Below are positions 16,182 to 24,235 of a stretch of DNA of 64,000 nucleotides, piece after piece. Location: positions 6,187,831 to 6,251,830 of the forward strand of contig NZ_KI911783.1 in the NCBI RefSeq assembly GCF_000515415.1. Direction: 5' to 3'. The stretch's first letter is position 1. Each line of letters opens with the position of its first letter. The position numbers and the translations under genes are program-made. This stretch comes from Bradyrhizobium sp. WSM1417 (lineage in GTDB: Bacteria > Pseudomonadota > Alphaproteobacteria > Rhizobiales > Xanthobacteraceae). Below the pieces are notes generated by a model. It searched no databases, was not told the DNA's origin, and worked only from the letters and a program-made list of their open reading frames with translations.

Positions 16182-17135
16182 TTAAGTCTGGATGACGTTT
16201 TCGCGCCAGGGCGTACCTCTGGCAACGACAGTGTTGGCATAGATCAGGAGCTTCCTGGCGCAAGCCACCATAGCGACGTTGTGGGCTTTCCCCGCGGCCG
16301 TGAGACGGCTGTAGAGGTTGATCAAGGCCTTATTCCAGCGGAAGGCTGCGGGGAGCGCGGCGGCGTAGAGGGAGCGCCGAAGACGGCCCCGGCCCCCGGC
16401 GATGTGACGCTGGCCTTTGTATTTCCCGCTGTCGTCGTCGAAGGGAGCAAGACCTGCGAGCGCCGATGCCTGCTCCCGGTTGATGCGGCCGAGCTCGGGC
16501 ATCCGGATAATCAGGGCAAGCGCGGTGCGTTCGCCAATGCCCGGAACGCTTATGACGAGATCAAGTCGGGCAGCCAGGTCGTGGTGATCGCGCAATTGCT
16601 TGGCAATGAGGCGTAGCTGCGCCAGTCTTCGCACCTTGAGCCGCGCAATGTCGGCGAGAACCATTCGTTTCAGGCGCGGTTCGGCAATGTGCTCGAGCCG
16701 GGTCTTGAAGCGAGCGATATCCTCTTCGATTTGCTCGACGAAGGTCAGGCCGTCGGCAAGTGCCGTCAGTCGCTGGTCCGCCCCTATCTCATGTGGTTCG
16801 ATTGCGGTCGCACATGCGGCAATCAAAGCCGCATCGAGCGCATCATTTTTAGCCCTCTGGCGGTGCATGCGCGCAAAGGCCCGCACCTGGATCGGTTGGA
16901 GAACCAGAACGAGAAAACCTGCCGCCTGCAGGTGCCTGACCACACCACGTTCGTAACCACCGGTCGCCTCGATCCCGACGCGTTCGACTCCGGCCTTTGT
17001 CAGCTCCAAACGAAGTTGTTTCCAACCCCGCATTGAGTTTGCGACTTGTAAACGCTGAGTCTGTCCGCAAATCGCAACGTCCAGCTTGTCTTTGGCCGTA
17101 TCGATGCCGGCCACAATCATGCTAGTCTTTTCCAT
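16182..17135 (-). CDS. IS110-family transposase (bridge-RNA-guided recombinase family)
   Basis: 317 residues from ATG 17135, with GAGGAAG upstream; the frame extends to 17180, but homology begins here. N-terminal RuvC-like DEDD domain: G-I-D-T-A-K-D with D12, I-E-A-T-G with E56, and K-N-D-A-L-D-A with D98 and D101. C-terminal Tnp_20 domain from about 190 (V-P-G-I-G-E-R-T-A-L-A, A-L-A-G-L-A-P-F, R-R-S-L-Y-A-A-A). Full length without stops or frameshifts. The family cuts and joins element and target DNA using an RNA encoded by the element end. Confidence 0.92.
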   Translation of the reverse strand: MEKTSMIVAGIDTAKDKLDVAICGQTQRLQVANSMRGWKQLRLELTKAGVERVGIEATGGYERGVVRHLQAAGFLVLVLQPIQVRAFARMHRQRAKNDALDAALIAACATAIEPHEIGADQRLTALADGLTFVEQIEEDIARFKTRLEHIAEPRLKRMVLADIARLKVRRLAQLRLIAKQLRDHHDLAARLDLVISVPGIGERTALALIIRMPELGRINREQASALAGLAPFDDDSGKYKGQRHIAGGRGRLRRSLYAAALPAAFRWNKALINLYSRLTAAGKAHNVAMVACARKLLIYANTVVARGTPWRENVIQT

Positions 17136-17340
17136 CTTCCTCGACCCTGCCTTGTGAAGCGAACCAAATTGTTCCGGCAACCATCCGGGTCCGATGAAGG
17201 TGCTGGCGCGATCACGCTACGGGGCAGCCACAAACTGCTCAGGATGGGTACGATCCGATCGCCAGCGGCCTGCTGCGGATTGCAGTCCGCAGCAGGCCAT
17301 TCCTCACGGAACGGGTCGATGATATTCGATTCCGCTATTA
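17136..17340 (-). ncRNA. Candidate IS110 bridge RNA region
   Basis: Untranslated part of the IS110 element upstream of its transposase, where this family encodes the bridge RNA. A perfect 13-bp stem (17267-17279 with 17286-17298, loop TTGCAG) lies toward the element end and, read on the minus strand, comes first, like the 5' stem-loop of known bridge RNAs. The two internal guide loops were not modelled. Confidence 0.45.
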
Positions 17341-17933
17341 CAAGGATGACCGAACGGCGGGCGTGTAAAGTCATGGGCTGCTGCCGTATGACGATGAGAT
17401 ACCGGATGACCCGTGCCGACGATATCGGTCTTCGCCAGCGCATGAGGGCGATCGCCCAGCAGCGCCGCCGCTTCGCTACCGGCTGCATGTTCTGCTCAGG
17501 CGGAGGGGTATCTGGTCAACCACAAGAAGCTCTTCCGGCTCTATCGGGAAGAGAAGCTAACGTGCGTCGCCCAGCATGGTGGTCAGCGACAACGGCAGCG
17601 AGCTCACCAGCAACGCGATTCTCGCATGGGCCGACCAGGGCCGTGTCGCGTGGCACGACATCGCGCCGGGCAAACCCATGCAGAACGCCTTCATCGAGAG
17701 CTTCAAAGGTCGGCTGCGGGATGAGTTTTTGAACGAGACGCTGTTCACGTCATTGGCCCAAGCCCGCGTCGCGCTTGGATGCTGGCGGGCCGACTACAAC
17801 GATACGCGACCCCACTCGCAGCTCGGATGGAGAACCCCGTCCGAGTTCGCGATGACCTGTCACTCACCGCCCAGCAGGCAAATCCAACGGCAAGGACGAA
17901 CTCAGAACTGGATAAAACCTAGGGGCAAGGTCA

Positions 17934-18610
17934 CTCTTAAGGTCTGCGCTGATCTTCAATCACTGGCTCAATTCCGCCTTAACCGGACGCAACATTTCAG
18001 GCTGCTTGGTCAACCGAGACTTAGCTCCTGTTATCGCTCCGACAGCCTAAGATGGGAGCACCGCGATCTCGAGGAGCCCACGGCTAACGCGCGCAAAAAG
18101 CAAGGAAAAACCGTACCAATCTGCTTTTTGCAACCTGGTGCGCGGCGCTCGGTTGTTCTCTTGCGGAACGAACAGCTCCGTCATTCTCGTTCCGCTCTCC
18201 GGTAGCACAGTCGCACACAGGCCGATGTTCGTGGCAAATGCACGCTAGCGATCCATCGCCATTAAGAATGGTCATAATGCAATTCCCGACCAATAAACCC
18301 ATCAAAGGACGCAATGTCCCTCGCAACACTGCAGGACGAACGCGGCCTCAGCTTGGAACTATAAGCTAAGGCACTCTGTGTCTAGACAGGTGGACCACGG
18401 AACCTGGCGGTCCCACACAACTTGCTTTCGGGGCCCGACCTTGCGATGGTCCGTGCGGCGAGAACGGCAGATTCTCGCAATCTTGAGCTGCCCCTCTGTT
18501 GCAATTATGGCGACGGGCAAGAGCGGCGGAGGCGGCTAAATTGAAGGCGTACGATGCGAACTTTTGAACCATGCTGGATGAATGCTGTCCCGCTGGCAGT
18601 TAACTGAGTC
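17934..18610. other. Noncoding gap between the island and the polysaccharide locus
   Basis: No gene supported on either strand. It must contain the promoter of the capD-like gene. The one clear structure is a 10-bp perfect inverted repeat at 18093-18131. The 3' part (18370-18600) shows nothing recognisable. Confidence 0.45.
18093..18131. repeat. Perfect 10-bp inverted repeat, 19-nt spacer
   Basis: GCAAAAAGCA at 18093-18102 and TGCTTTTTGC at 18122-18131. It could be an RNA hairpin (T-rich second arm) or a protein site, 480 bp ahead of the capD-like start. Confidence 0.45.
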
Positions 18611-20557
18611 ATGCAACGGATATCCCAACTCACTCGACGCAACATTTTTATTGCGCTGCACGATCTGCTAGCCACCGGCTTAGCACTATTCGGCGCGGTC
18701 TATCTTCGATTCGAAGGGCGTGATGGTTTTTCTGCAAGCCTGCCCCTGCTGCTTGAAATCCTTCCTTACTTCCTGGCTTTGACGGCGGTTGTTTGCCTCA
18801 GCTTCGGACTAACTGCAACGAAGTGGCGGTTCTTTTCCCTACCGGACGCCATCAATGTCGTGCAAGTATCTACCGTTCTCACCGTAGCTCTCCTCGCGGT
18901 TGATTACATACTTGTGGCCCCCAATGTACTAGGCACATACTTCATCGGTAAGATAACTCTGGTACTATTCTGGTTTCTTGAAGTTTTCTTTCTCAGTTTT
19001 CTACGAGTCGCTTACCGTTATTTTCGCTATACGCGAGTTCGTCGGCATGCACGGATTGGCGAAGCCACGCCAACGCTTTTGATCGGCCGTGCCGCGGATG
19101 CCGAAGTTGTCCTACGTGGGATCGAGAGCGGAGCAATAAAAGGCATCTGGCCGGCCGCCATCCTTTCGCCCTCAAACACCGATCAAGGACAATTAGTTCG
19201 CGGTTTGCCCGTCCTAGGCAATACAGAAGACCTCGAGGAGGTCACGAACGATTTTGCGCTGCGTAAGAAGTCGATCGGACGCATTGTCATGACACCTTCG
19301 GCCTTTGAAGCGGAGGCGCAGCCAGAGGCGACTATTATGCGAGCTCGCCGCCTCGGCTTGATAGTCAACCGACTGCCTTCGCTGGAGAGCGGAGACGTAC
19401 CGCGTCTTACGAACGTTGCTGTCGAAGATTTACTGCTCCGCTCTAGCGCGCAGGTTGATTACACCTCTCTGGAGAAGACAATAGCTGGCACCTCTGTTAT
19501 TGTTACAGGCGGGGGAGGCTCGATTGGTTCGCAGATATGCGAGCGGGTTTTAGCATTCGGGGCCGCGCGGCTGTTAATCGTCGAAAATTCCGAACCGGCT
19601 CTGTACGCGGTTTCGGAAGCTCTGGAAGCTCTCCATAGCGGTGCTACTATCGAGGGACGCGTCGCTGATATCCGTGACCGCGAGCGCATGATGCAGCTGA
19701 TGGCTGCGTTCAAGCCTGATCTTGTCTTTCATGCAGCGGCATTAAAACATGTCCCTATCCTCGAACGCGACCCTGGTGAAGGCGTTAAAACCAACATTTT
19801 TGGGTCGATCAATGTGGCTGATGCAGCTGTTGCGGCCGGCGCCAAGGCAATGGTGATGGTTTCCACCGACAAAGCCATTGAGCCGGTTTCAATGCTGGGC
19901 ATGACCAAGCGCTTCGCTGAAATGTATTGTCAGGCGCTCGATCATGAGCTGGCCCTAGAAGAACACCCCGGAAGACTGCCTACACGGCTTATATCTGTCA
20001 GATTCGGTAATGTTCTGGCCTCGAATGGATCAGTTGTGCCGAAATTCAAAGCGCAAATTGAGGCAGGCGGCCCCGTCACGGTTACGCATCCTGACATGGT
20101 AAGATATTTTATGACGATTCGAGAGGCCTGCGATCTCGTCGCCACAGCGGCCGCACATGCGCTCCTCACAAAGCGATCGAAGGTTTCGGTTTACGTACTG
20201 AACATGGGCCGACCGGTTAAGATCTTGGACCTTGCCGAACGCATGATCAGTCTCTCAGGCCTTCAGCCGGGCCGCGATATTGAGATTATCTTTACTGGTA
20301 TGCGTCCTGGGGAACGCCTGAACGAGATCTTGTTTGCTTCCGAAGAACCCGCGGTCGAAATAGGGATAGCGGGTGTCTTGGCCGCTAAACCGAACCAACC
20401 TCCTATGCATGAGTTGCGCAAGTGGATCACGTTGCTCAGGCGGGCGATTAAGCAGGATGACTCGCTGACGCTTCGGACCGTCCTCACGGCAGCCGTACCG
20501 GAGTTTAATCGTCTAGATAGTCGCATTGCCTCACCGGAAGTTCGTACTTCGGAATAA
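18611..20557 (+). CDS. Membrane CapD/WbpM-type nucleotide-sugar 4,6-dehydratase
   Basis: 648 residues from ATG 18611. About four membrane spans in residues 13-130, a first Rossmann-like domain about 150-250, then an SDR dehydratase domain: T-G-G-G-G-S-I-G 299-306, H-A-A-A-L-K-H 374-380, S-T-D-K-A 418-422 and G-M-T-K-R with Lys 433. As in WbpM/FlaA1 proteins, the catalytic Tyr is replaced (M-T-K instead of Y-x-x-x-K). It would convert UDP-GlcNAc to the 4-keto-6-deoxy sugar at the inner membrane face, feeding 6-deoxy amino sugars such as QuiNAc or FucNAc. It opens the polysaccharide locus and converges with the sugar transferase gene. Confidence 0.92.
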   Translation: MQRISQLTRRNIFIALHDLLATGLALFGAVYLRFEGRDGFSASLPLLLEILPYFLALTAVVCLSFGLTATKWRFFSLPDAINVVQVSTVLTVALLAVDYILVAPNVLGTYFIGKITLVLFWFLEVFFLSFLRVAYRYFRYTRVRRHARIGEATPTLLIGRAADAEVVLRGIESGAIKGIWPAAILSPSNTDQGQLVRGLPVLGNTEDLEEVTNDFALRKKSIGRIVMTPSAFEAEAQPEATIMRARRLGLIVNRLPSLESGDVPRLTNVAVEDLLLRSSAQVDYTSLEKTIAGTSVIVTGGGGSIGSQICERVLAFGAARLLIVENSEPALYAVSEALEALHSGATIEGRVADIRDRERMMQLMAAFKPDLVFHAAALKHVPILERDPGEGVKTNIFGSINVADAAVAAGAKAMVMVSTDKAIEPVSMLGMTKRFAEMYCQALDHELALEEHPGRLPTRLISVRFGNVLASNGSVVPKFKAQIEAGGPVTVTHPDMVRYFMTIREACDLVATAAAHALLTKRSKVSVYVLNMGRPVKILDLAERMISLSGLQPGRDIEIIFTGMRPGERLNEILFASEEPAVEIGIAGVLAAKPNQPPMHELRKWITLLRRAIKQDDSLTLRTVLTAAVPEFNRLDSRIASPEVRTSE

Positions 20558-20849
20558 AGAAGCTCGCCGGTAGACTGACGGGATTGTCGGTAACGGAAAG
20601 GTCGATGCCTTGGCAAATAGATAGCCCGCGACTATTGAGCGGCTCGACGCGATCGACGATGCAAGGAGTAGGTACAGGCCAACTCGATCGCGCCAAATCG
20701 AGCTGATCCGACCCTGTTTGTGGTCTTGGTCCAATGAGATCTTACGACCCGGGCCGACATCACATCAGCATTGGTACGCCTTTGAAAGCGCTGCGGCGGC
20801 AGAAGCTCGATAGGGCAGAGCGCCCTTTTCCTTAGCGCGTTCGAATGCC
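20558..20849. other. Convergent intergenic region
   Basis: Lies between the 3' ends of the dehydratase and sugar transferase genes. No gene and no clear terminator hairpin recognised. Confidence 0.35.
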
Positions 20850-21605
20850 TCAAACGCTTACGGGAGGGTAGAGAGTTTGGACAACTTCGTTCATGCCCGG
20901 CGGCGGGAAGGCCGGCAGCGGCTTGTCCCGGCGCGACACGTCGATCAGCTTTGGATCCGCGCCGTTCGTCGCGAGGATTCGATGAACGCCGTCCAGCGCC
21001 AGCGGCTTGTTAGCGATCGCGATGATGGTCAGGAGGATCAGCTCTAGATTCAGGACCAGGCTGCGCTTTTCAACATAGAAAAGGCCAAGACGACTTTTCC
21101 ATGGACGAATGATTTGCTCGTAAAGCAGGTCAGGATCGGAAGAACCGCGCAAGATTTCACCTTCATCGGAGAATACGATCGAAGCGAGATCGGTAATTCC
21201 AGGTCGCACAGTCAACAGCTTTTTCTCGTCCGAGCTGTAACCACCAACGGCTTGGAGAACGTTCGGACGGGGGCCAACGAGGCTCATGTCTCCCTTCAGC
21301 ACGTTCCAAAGCTGCGTGATTTCGTCAAGCTTATATCGTCGGATTAAATGCCCGACACGCGTGATCCGCATGTCAGTATTGGAGGTCGAAGCAACGCCGG
21401 TGCGATCGGCATTCTTGACCATCGAACGCAGCTTGACCATCTCGAAAGCCCGCCCGCCGCGTCCGGCACGTTCGGCGACGTAGAACGGAGAAGAGCCATC
21501 TTGCCACCAAACCGCTATCATCGCCGCCAGAATGACAGGCGAAAAGACGATCAGGCCGATCAGCGAGAGAACGATGTCGCATGCGCGCATCGAGACGGAA
21601 TACAT
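20850..21605 (-). CDS. Phosphoglycosyl transferase initiating repeat-unit synthesis (monotopic PGT)
   Basis: 251 residues from ATG 21605 (TTG 21614 is possible, with GAGAGG upstream). Bacterial sugar-transferase family (PF02397): an N-terminal hydrophobic re-entrant segment (DIVLSLIGLIVFSPVILAAMIAV), then V-K-L-R-S-M near 60, D-E catalytic dyad in Y-K-L-D-E-I-T-Q-L-W-N near 95, G-D-M-S-L-V-G-P-R-P and R-P-G-I-T-D-L. It moves sugar-1-phosphate onto undecaprenyl phosphate. It is the last gene of the six-gene minus-strand run that begins at 26169 and probably starts the glycan whose dehydratase is convergent. Confidence 0.92.
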   Translation of the reverse strand: MYSVSMRACDIVLSLIGLIVFSPVILAAMIAVWWQDGSSPFYVAERAGRGGRAFEMVKLRSMVKNADRTGVASTSNTDMRITRVGHLIRRYKLDEITQLWNVLKGDMSLVGPRPNVLQAVGGYSSDEKKLLTVRPGITDLASIVFSDEGEILRGSSDPDLLYEQIIRPWKSRLGLFYVEKRSLVLNLELILLTIIAIANKPLALDGVHRILATNGADPKLIDVSRRDKPLPAFPPPGMNEVVQTLYPPVSV

Positions 21606-21634
21606 GACCTCCAACCGGCCTCTCTAGCCGCTCC

Positions 21635-22552
21635 CTAACCAAATAACTCGCGAACTGCCTCACAAATCGCCGACGCATCGACCTTGTAGTAATTGCGCAG
21701 AAACTGCTGATCTCCGACTACTGCGGAATATACACCGGCCAAACCCAGACGTCTGAATTTGACACCGATTCCAGTCTCGACGCAGACTTCGGCCACCGCA
21801 CCGCCCAGTCCACCACTCACTTGATTTTCCTCGACGGTGACAATCGCCTTCGTCGTCGCGATAGCATCACGAATTTCTTCAGCGTCAACAGGGGTCAATG
21901 TGTGCATGCTCACGACCCTCGCAGAGATATTCTGTTTCGACAATTCATCGGCTGCGCCAAGTGCATCGGCCACAACGCCGCCCGCGCCGATAATCGTCAC
22001 GTCTCGCCCCTCGCGTACACGCCGCGCTTTCCCAAGCTTGTAGGGAATGCCCGAGACGGATGTATCGATTGGAACCTGCTTTTCGATACGGAGATAGCCG
22101 ACGCCCGGCGCAGCAATAAGGGCACGCACGGCGTGGCGGGTTTCGAACCGGTCGCAAGGCGCGACTACAGTCACCCCCGGAAGCGCGCGCATGATCGAGA
22201 TATCCTCGGTCGCGTGGTGCGACATACCGAGATTCCCATAGGTGAATCCACCACCGCTGCATATAACGTTAACGTTTGCGCCGTGATAAGCCGCATCGTT
22301 CCGGATCTGCTCAAGACAGCGAAGCGTGGAGAAATTGCCAATGGAATAAGCGAATATCTTCCAACCATCCAGCGCAAGACCAGTACTGATCCCGATCATA
22401 TTTTGCTCAGCAACGCCGACATTAATAAAACGATCCGGAAACCGCGCGATAAATTCGTCGAAGATACCAAAGCCGAGATCGGCAGTCACGAGCATGACGC
22501 GCTCGTCCTCTCCAGCAAGCTCAACTAACGTACCAATAAAGCCGTCTCTCAT
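21635..22552 (-). CDS. Transketolase-like, C-terminal (pyrimidine-binding) subunit
   Basis: 305 residues from ATG 22552. Transket_pyr domain: V-T-A-D-L-G-F-G, F-I-N-V-G-V-A-E-Q-N-M near 42-52 with the Glu that activates the TPP pyrimidine, and H-H-A-T-E-D near 110. A C-terminal transketolase domain follows from about 180 (V-T-I-I-G-A-G-G-V-V). With the N-terminal subunit encoded 2 bp upstream it would make a two-chain TPP enzyme. Split transketolases inside polysaccharide loci are thought to move two-carbon units for unusual branched or rare sugars; here that is inference. Confidence 0.88.
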   Translation of the reverse strand: MRDGFIGTLVELAGEDERVMLVTADLGFGIFDEFIARFPDRFINVGVAEQNMIGISTGLALDGWKIFAYSIGNFSTLRCLEQIRNDAAYHGANVNVICSGGGFTYGNLGMSHHATEDISIMRALPGVTVVAPCDRFETRHAVRALIAAPGVGYLRIEKQVPIDTSVSGIPYKLGKARRVREGRDVTIIGAGGVVADALGAADELSKQNISARVVSMHTLTPVDAEEIRDAIATTKAIVTVEENQVSGGLGGAVAEVCVETGIGVKFRRLGLAGVYSAVVGDQQFLRNYYKVDASAICEAVRELFG

Positions 22553-22554
22553 GG

Positions 22555-23406
22555 CTAGGGGCGCGCCCTTTCAAGCTCCGCTACCGCGGCCACATACTCG
22601 TCACCCTGCGGGGTGCGATAGTGCCAAAGCACGGAATTTTCCATAAAACTAACGCCGCGTCCCTTGATTGTGTGGGCGATGAGAAGGCTCGGCTTGCCGC
22701 TCTCGAACGGGACACGGGCAAGCTGGCGCACCAGTGCCGCGTGATCGTGACCGTCGATCTCCTCCACGGCCCAGTTGCAGGCCACCAGTTTGTCTCGCAG
22801 CGGCTCGAGCCGCAGCGTATCGTCGACTGAACGCAGACTCTGGAGCTTGTTGTAATCCACGATCGCGACGAGATTGTCGAGCTTGTGATGCGCCGCGAAC
22901 AGGAACGCTTCCCAGTTCGAACCTTCATCGCATTCGCCGTCGCTCATTAAAACGAAGGCACGATGCGATGCCTTGCGCTTCTTTGCGCTCAGCGCCATTC
23001 CGGTTGCGACCGACAGCCCGTGCCCCAGAGAACCGGTCGAGAGTTCTATTCCCGGAATGCCTTTGTGCGAGATGTGGCCCGATAAAAGCGAACCGTTGAT
23101 GCAGTATTTCTTCAGCTCTTCGGTCGAAAAGAACTGCATCTCGGCCAGCGCTGCGTAGAGAGCGCAACCCGCGTGGCCTTTGCTCAGTACAAAACGGTCG
23201 CGTGCAGGGTCACTTGGATTGAGCGGATCGACGGACAGAATGGAATCGTACAGCACCGCAACGATATCGGAGATCGAAAAAATCGAGCCGATGTGAGATG
23301 TCTTTGCGCGATTGACCATATCGACGGCATGACGGCGAATTCGCCACGCAAGCTCAGCCGAGGACTCCCAGCGATTAGCCTGTTCGGGATGTGTGCTACC
23401 GATCAT
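22555..23406 (-). CDS. Transketolase-like, N-terminal (TPP-binding) subunit
   Basis: 283 residues from ATG 23406. TPP-binding domain: K-T-S-H-I-G-S-I near 35, S-K-G-H-A near 74, TGSLGHGLS near 122, and the G-D-G-x(n)-N-type motif as S-D-G-E-C-D-E-G-S-N-W-E near 153, ending with V-D-Y-N. About half the length of a housekeeping transketolase, as expected for a split enzyme. Both halves overlap in order with the methyltransferase and aminotransferase genes, so the enzyme is committed to this locus and is not the pentose-phosphate enzyme. Confidence 0.88.
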   Translation of the reverse strand: MIGSTHPEQANRWESSAELAWRIRRHAVDMVNRAKTSHIGSIFSISDIVAVLYDSILSVDPLNPSDPARDRFVLSKGHAGCALYAALAEMQFFSTEELKKYCINGSLLSGHISHKGIPGIELSTGSLGHGLSVATGMALSAKKRKASHRAFVLMSDGECDEGSNWEAFLFAAHHKLDNLVAIVDYNKLQSLRSVDDTLRLEPLRDKLVACNWAVEEIDGHDHAALVRQLARVPFESGKPSLLIAHTIKGRGVSFMENSVLWHYRTPQGDEYVAAVAELERARP

Positions 23407-23452
23407 GGTCCGAAGGTCCTCAGTATCGCGCCGCCGAGCCTTGACAGCCGGA

Positions 23453-24214
23453 CTAGTCTATTACCGCATAAGCAATATAGGGATCGAAGGAAAGACGCCT
23501 CAACTGCAGCTTCTGGCGCTGACAGAATTCAACCATGGCCAGCGTCTCGCCTGGCCACAGTGGATTGTCCAGTTCGTCGAACGCTATGATGGCCCCCTTC
23601 GGCATTCGTGGAACGAAACTTTCCAACGCTACCTTAGTCCCCTCGTATAGATCGAAGTCGAGGAACAGCAGCGATACCACAAGGTGCGGATGCTCGTTAA
23701 CGAACTGCGGGATGGTTTTGGCGCCATCGCCCTTGATCAGCTTGACCTTTGGGATGTGTCCGATGAAGCGCGTGGAATCGTGAATCGCACTGAGTTGCAT
23801 GATTTCGTCGTAGCTGTCGGCGGCGAGATCACCTGCCTTCACATGTTTGCTGGCATCCGCGATATCCTTCGAGTCGAGATCGGGAAATCCGCCGAAAGTA
23901 TCGAAGCCGTAGATTCTGCGCGTCAGATTGACCGGCTCCATGATGGCCGAAAGCTTGGCCCAGGTCATGATTCCGAACCCCTGATGCACGCCACATTCGA
24001 TAATCGAGCCCTTGACCTCGACGACTTGCTTGAAAATCTCGTAAAGTGCGAGGAAACGAGTCAGGTTCTGCCGCCGGACATACTTCGGGAAGTTCTCGAT
24101 CTTCTTTTCCCACGGCAGCGCATTGGCTTCGAACAACAGCTTGTTGCCCGCAGCCTCGTGCTGCTCCGCCTCGGTACGAAAGCCGCCGGCCACCGCGGGC
24201 TCGTTGTGAGTCAT
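23453..24214 (-). CDS. TylF/MycF-type sugar O-methyltransferase
   Basis: 253 residues from ATG 24214. Macrocin-O-methyltransferase family: I-I-E-C-G-V-H-Q-G near 72-80 (SAM loop), Y-G-F-D-T-F-G-G-F-P-D near 101-111, L-I-K-G-D-G, then L-L-F-L-D-F-D-L-Y-E near 185 (metal-binding Asp pair) and I-A-F-D-E-L-D-N-P near 213. It would methylate a hydroxyl of a sugar nucleotide or of the growing glycan, using SAM and a divalent cation. It sits between the transketolase pair and a DegT aminotransferase in the same run. Confidence 0.85.
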   Translation of the reverse strand: MTHNEPAVAGGFRTEAEQHEAAGNKLLFEANALPWEKKIENFPKYVRRQNLTRFLALYEIFKQVVEVKGSIIECGVHQGFGIMTWAKLSAIMEPVNLTRRIYGFDTFGGFPDLDSKDIADASKHVKAGDLAADSYDEIMQLSAIHDSTRFIGHIPKVKLIKGDGAKTIPQFVNEHPHLVVSLLFLDFDLYEGTKVALESFVPRMPKGAIIAFDELDNPLWPGETLAMVEFCQRQKLQLRRLSFDPYIAYAVID

Positions 24215-24235
24215 ATTAAGCTCTCGAATACAGGA

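Larger units (their letters stand above)
16175..17343 (-). mobile_element. IS110-family insertion sequence, apparently intact
   Basis: About 1.17 kb that splits the IS3 orfB coding sequence; boundaries are inferred from where IS3 coding similarity stops (about 16172) and resumes (about 17344), give or take some 10 bp. No terminal inverted repeats are seen, as expected for IS110. It carries one full transposase gene on the minus strand and about 200 bp upstream of it that should contain the guide (bridge) RNA. Confidence 0.75.
16001..17933 (+). mobile_element. IS3-family (IS407-like) remnant interrupted by an IS110 element
   Basis: orfA C-terminus (ATG 16001 to TGA 16126: SEAKRLRSLEDENTKLKRLL, ending LLGKKW) and the orfB start (T-P-A-R-K-R-K-A-V-A-H-L-V-D-A) run to about 16172. 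orfB resumes about 17344 (M-T-E-R-R-A-C-K-V-M-G) and, with frameshifts and an internal deletion, continues through [10 protein letters not shown] (17578) and [18 protein letters not shown] to about 17870. The right terminus reads AGGGGCAAGGTCA, ending 17933. The DDE residues N-terminal to V-V-S-D are lost, so it cannot transpose. Confidence 0.8.

Noticed and set aside
12332..17933. One large composite transposon bounded by the IS3 ends at 12332 and 17933
   Set aside because: The two IS3 pieces both contain the same part of orfA (12510-12625 and 16001-16120), so they are two copies, and both are defective. Composite mobility cannot be supported.
21635..23406. 1-deoxyxylulose-5-phosphate synthase or housekeeping transketolase
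   Set aside because: Two separate half-length chains embedded in a glycan operon; lengths and motifs fit split transketolase-like enzymes instead.
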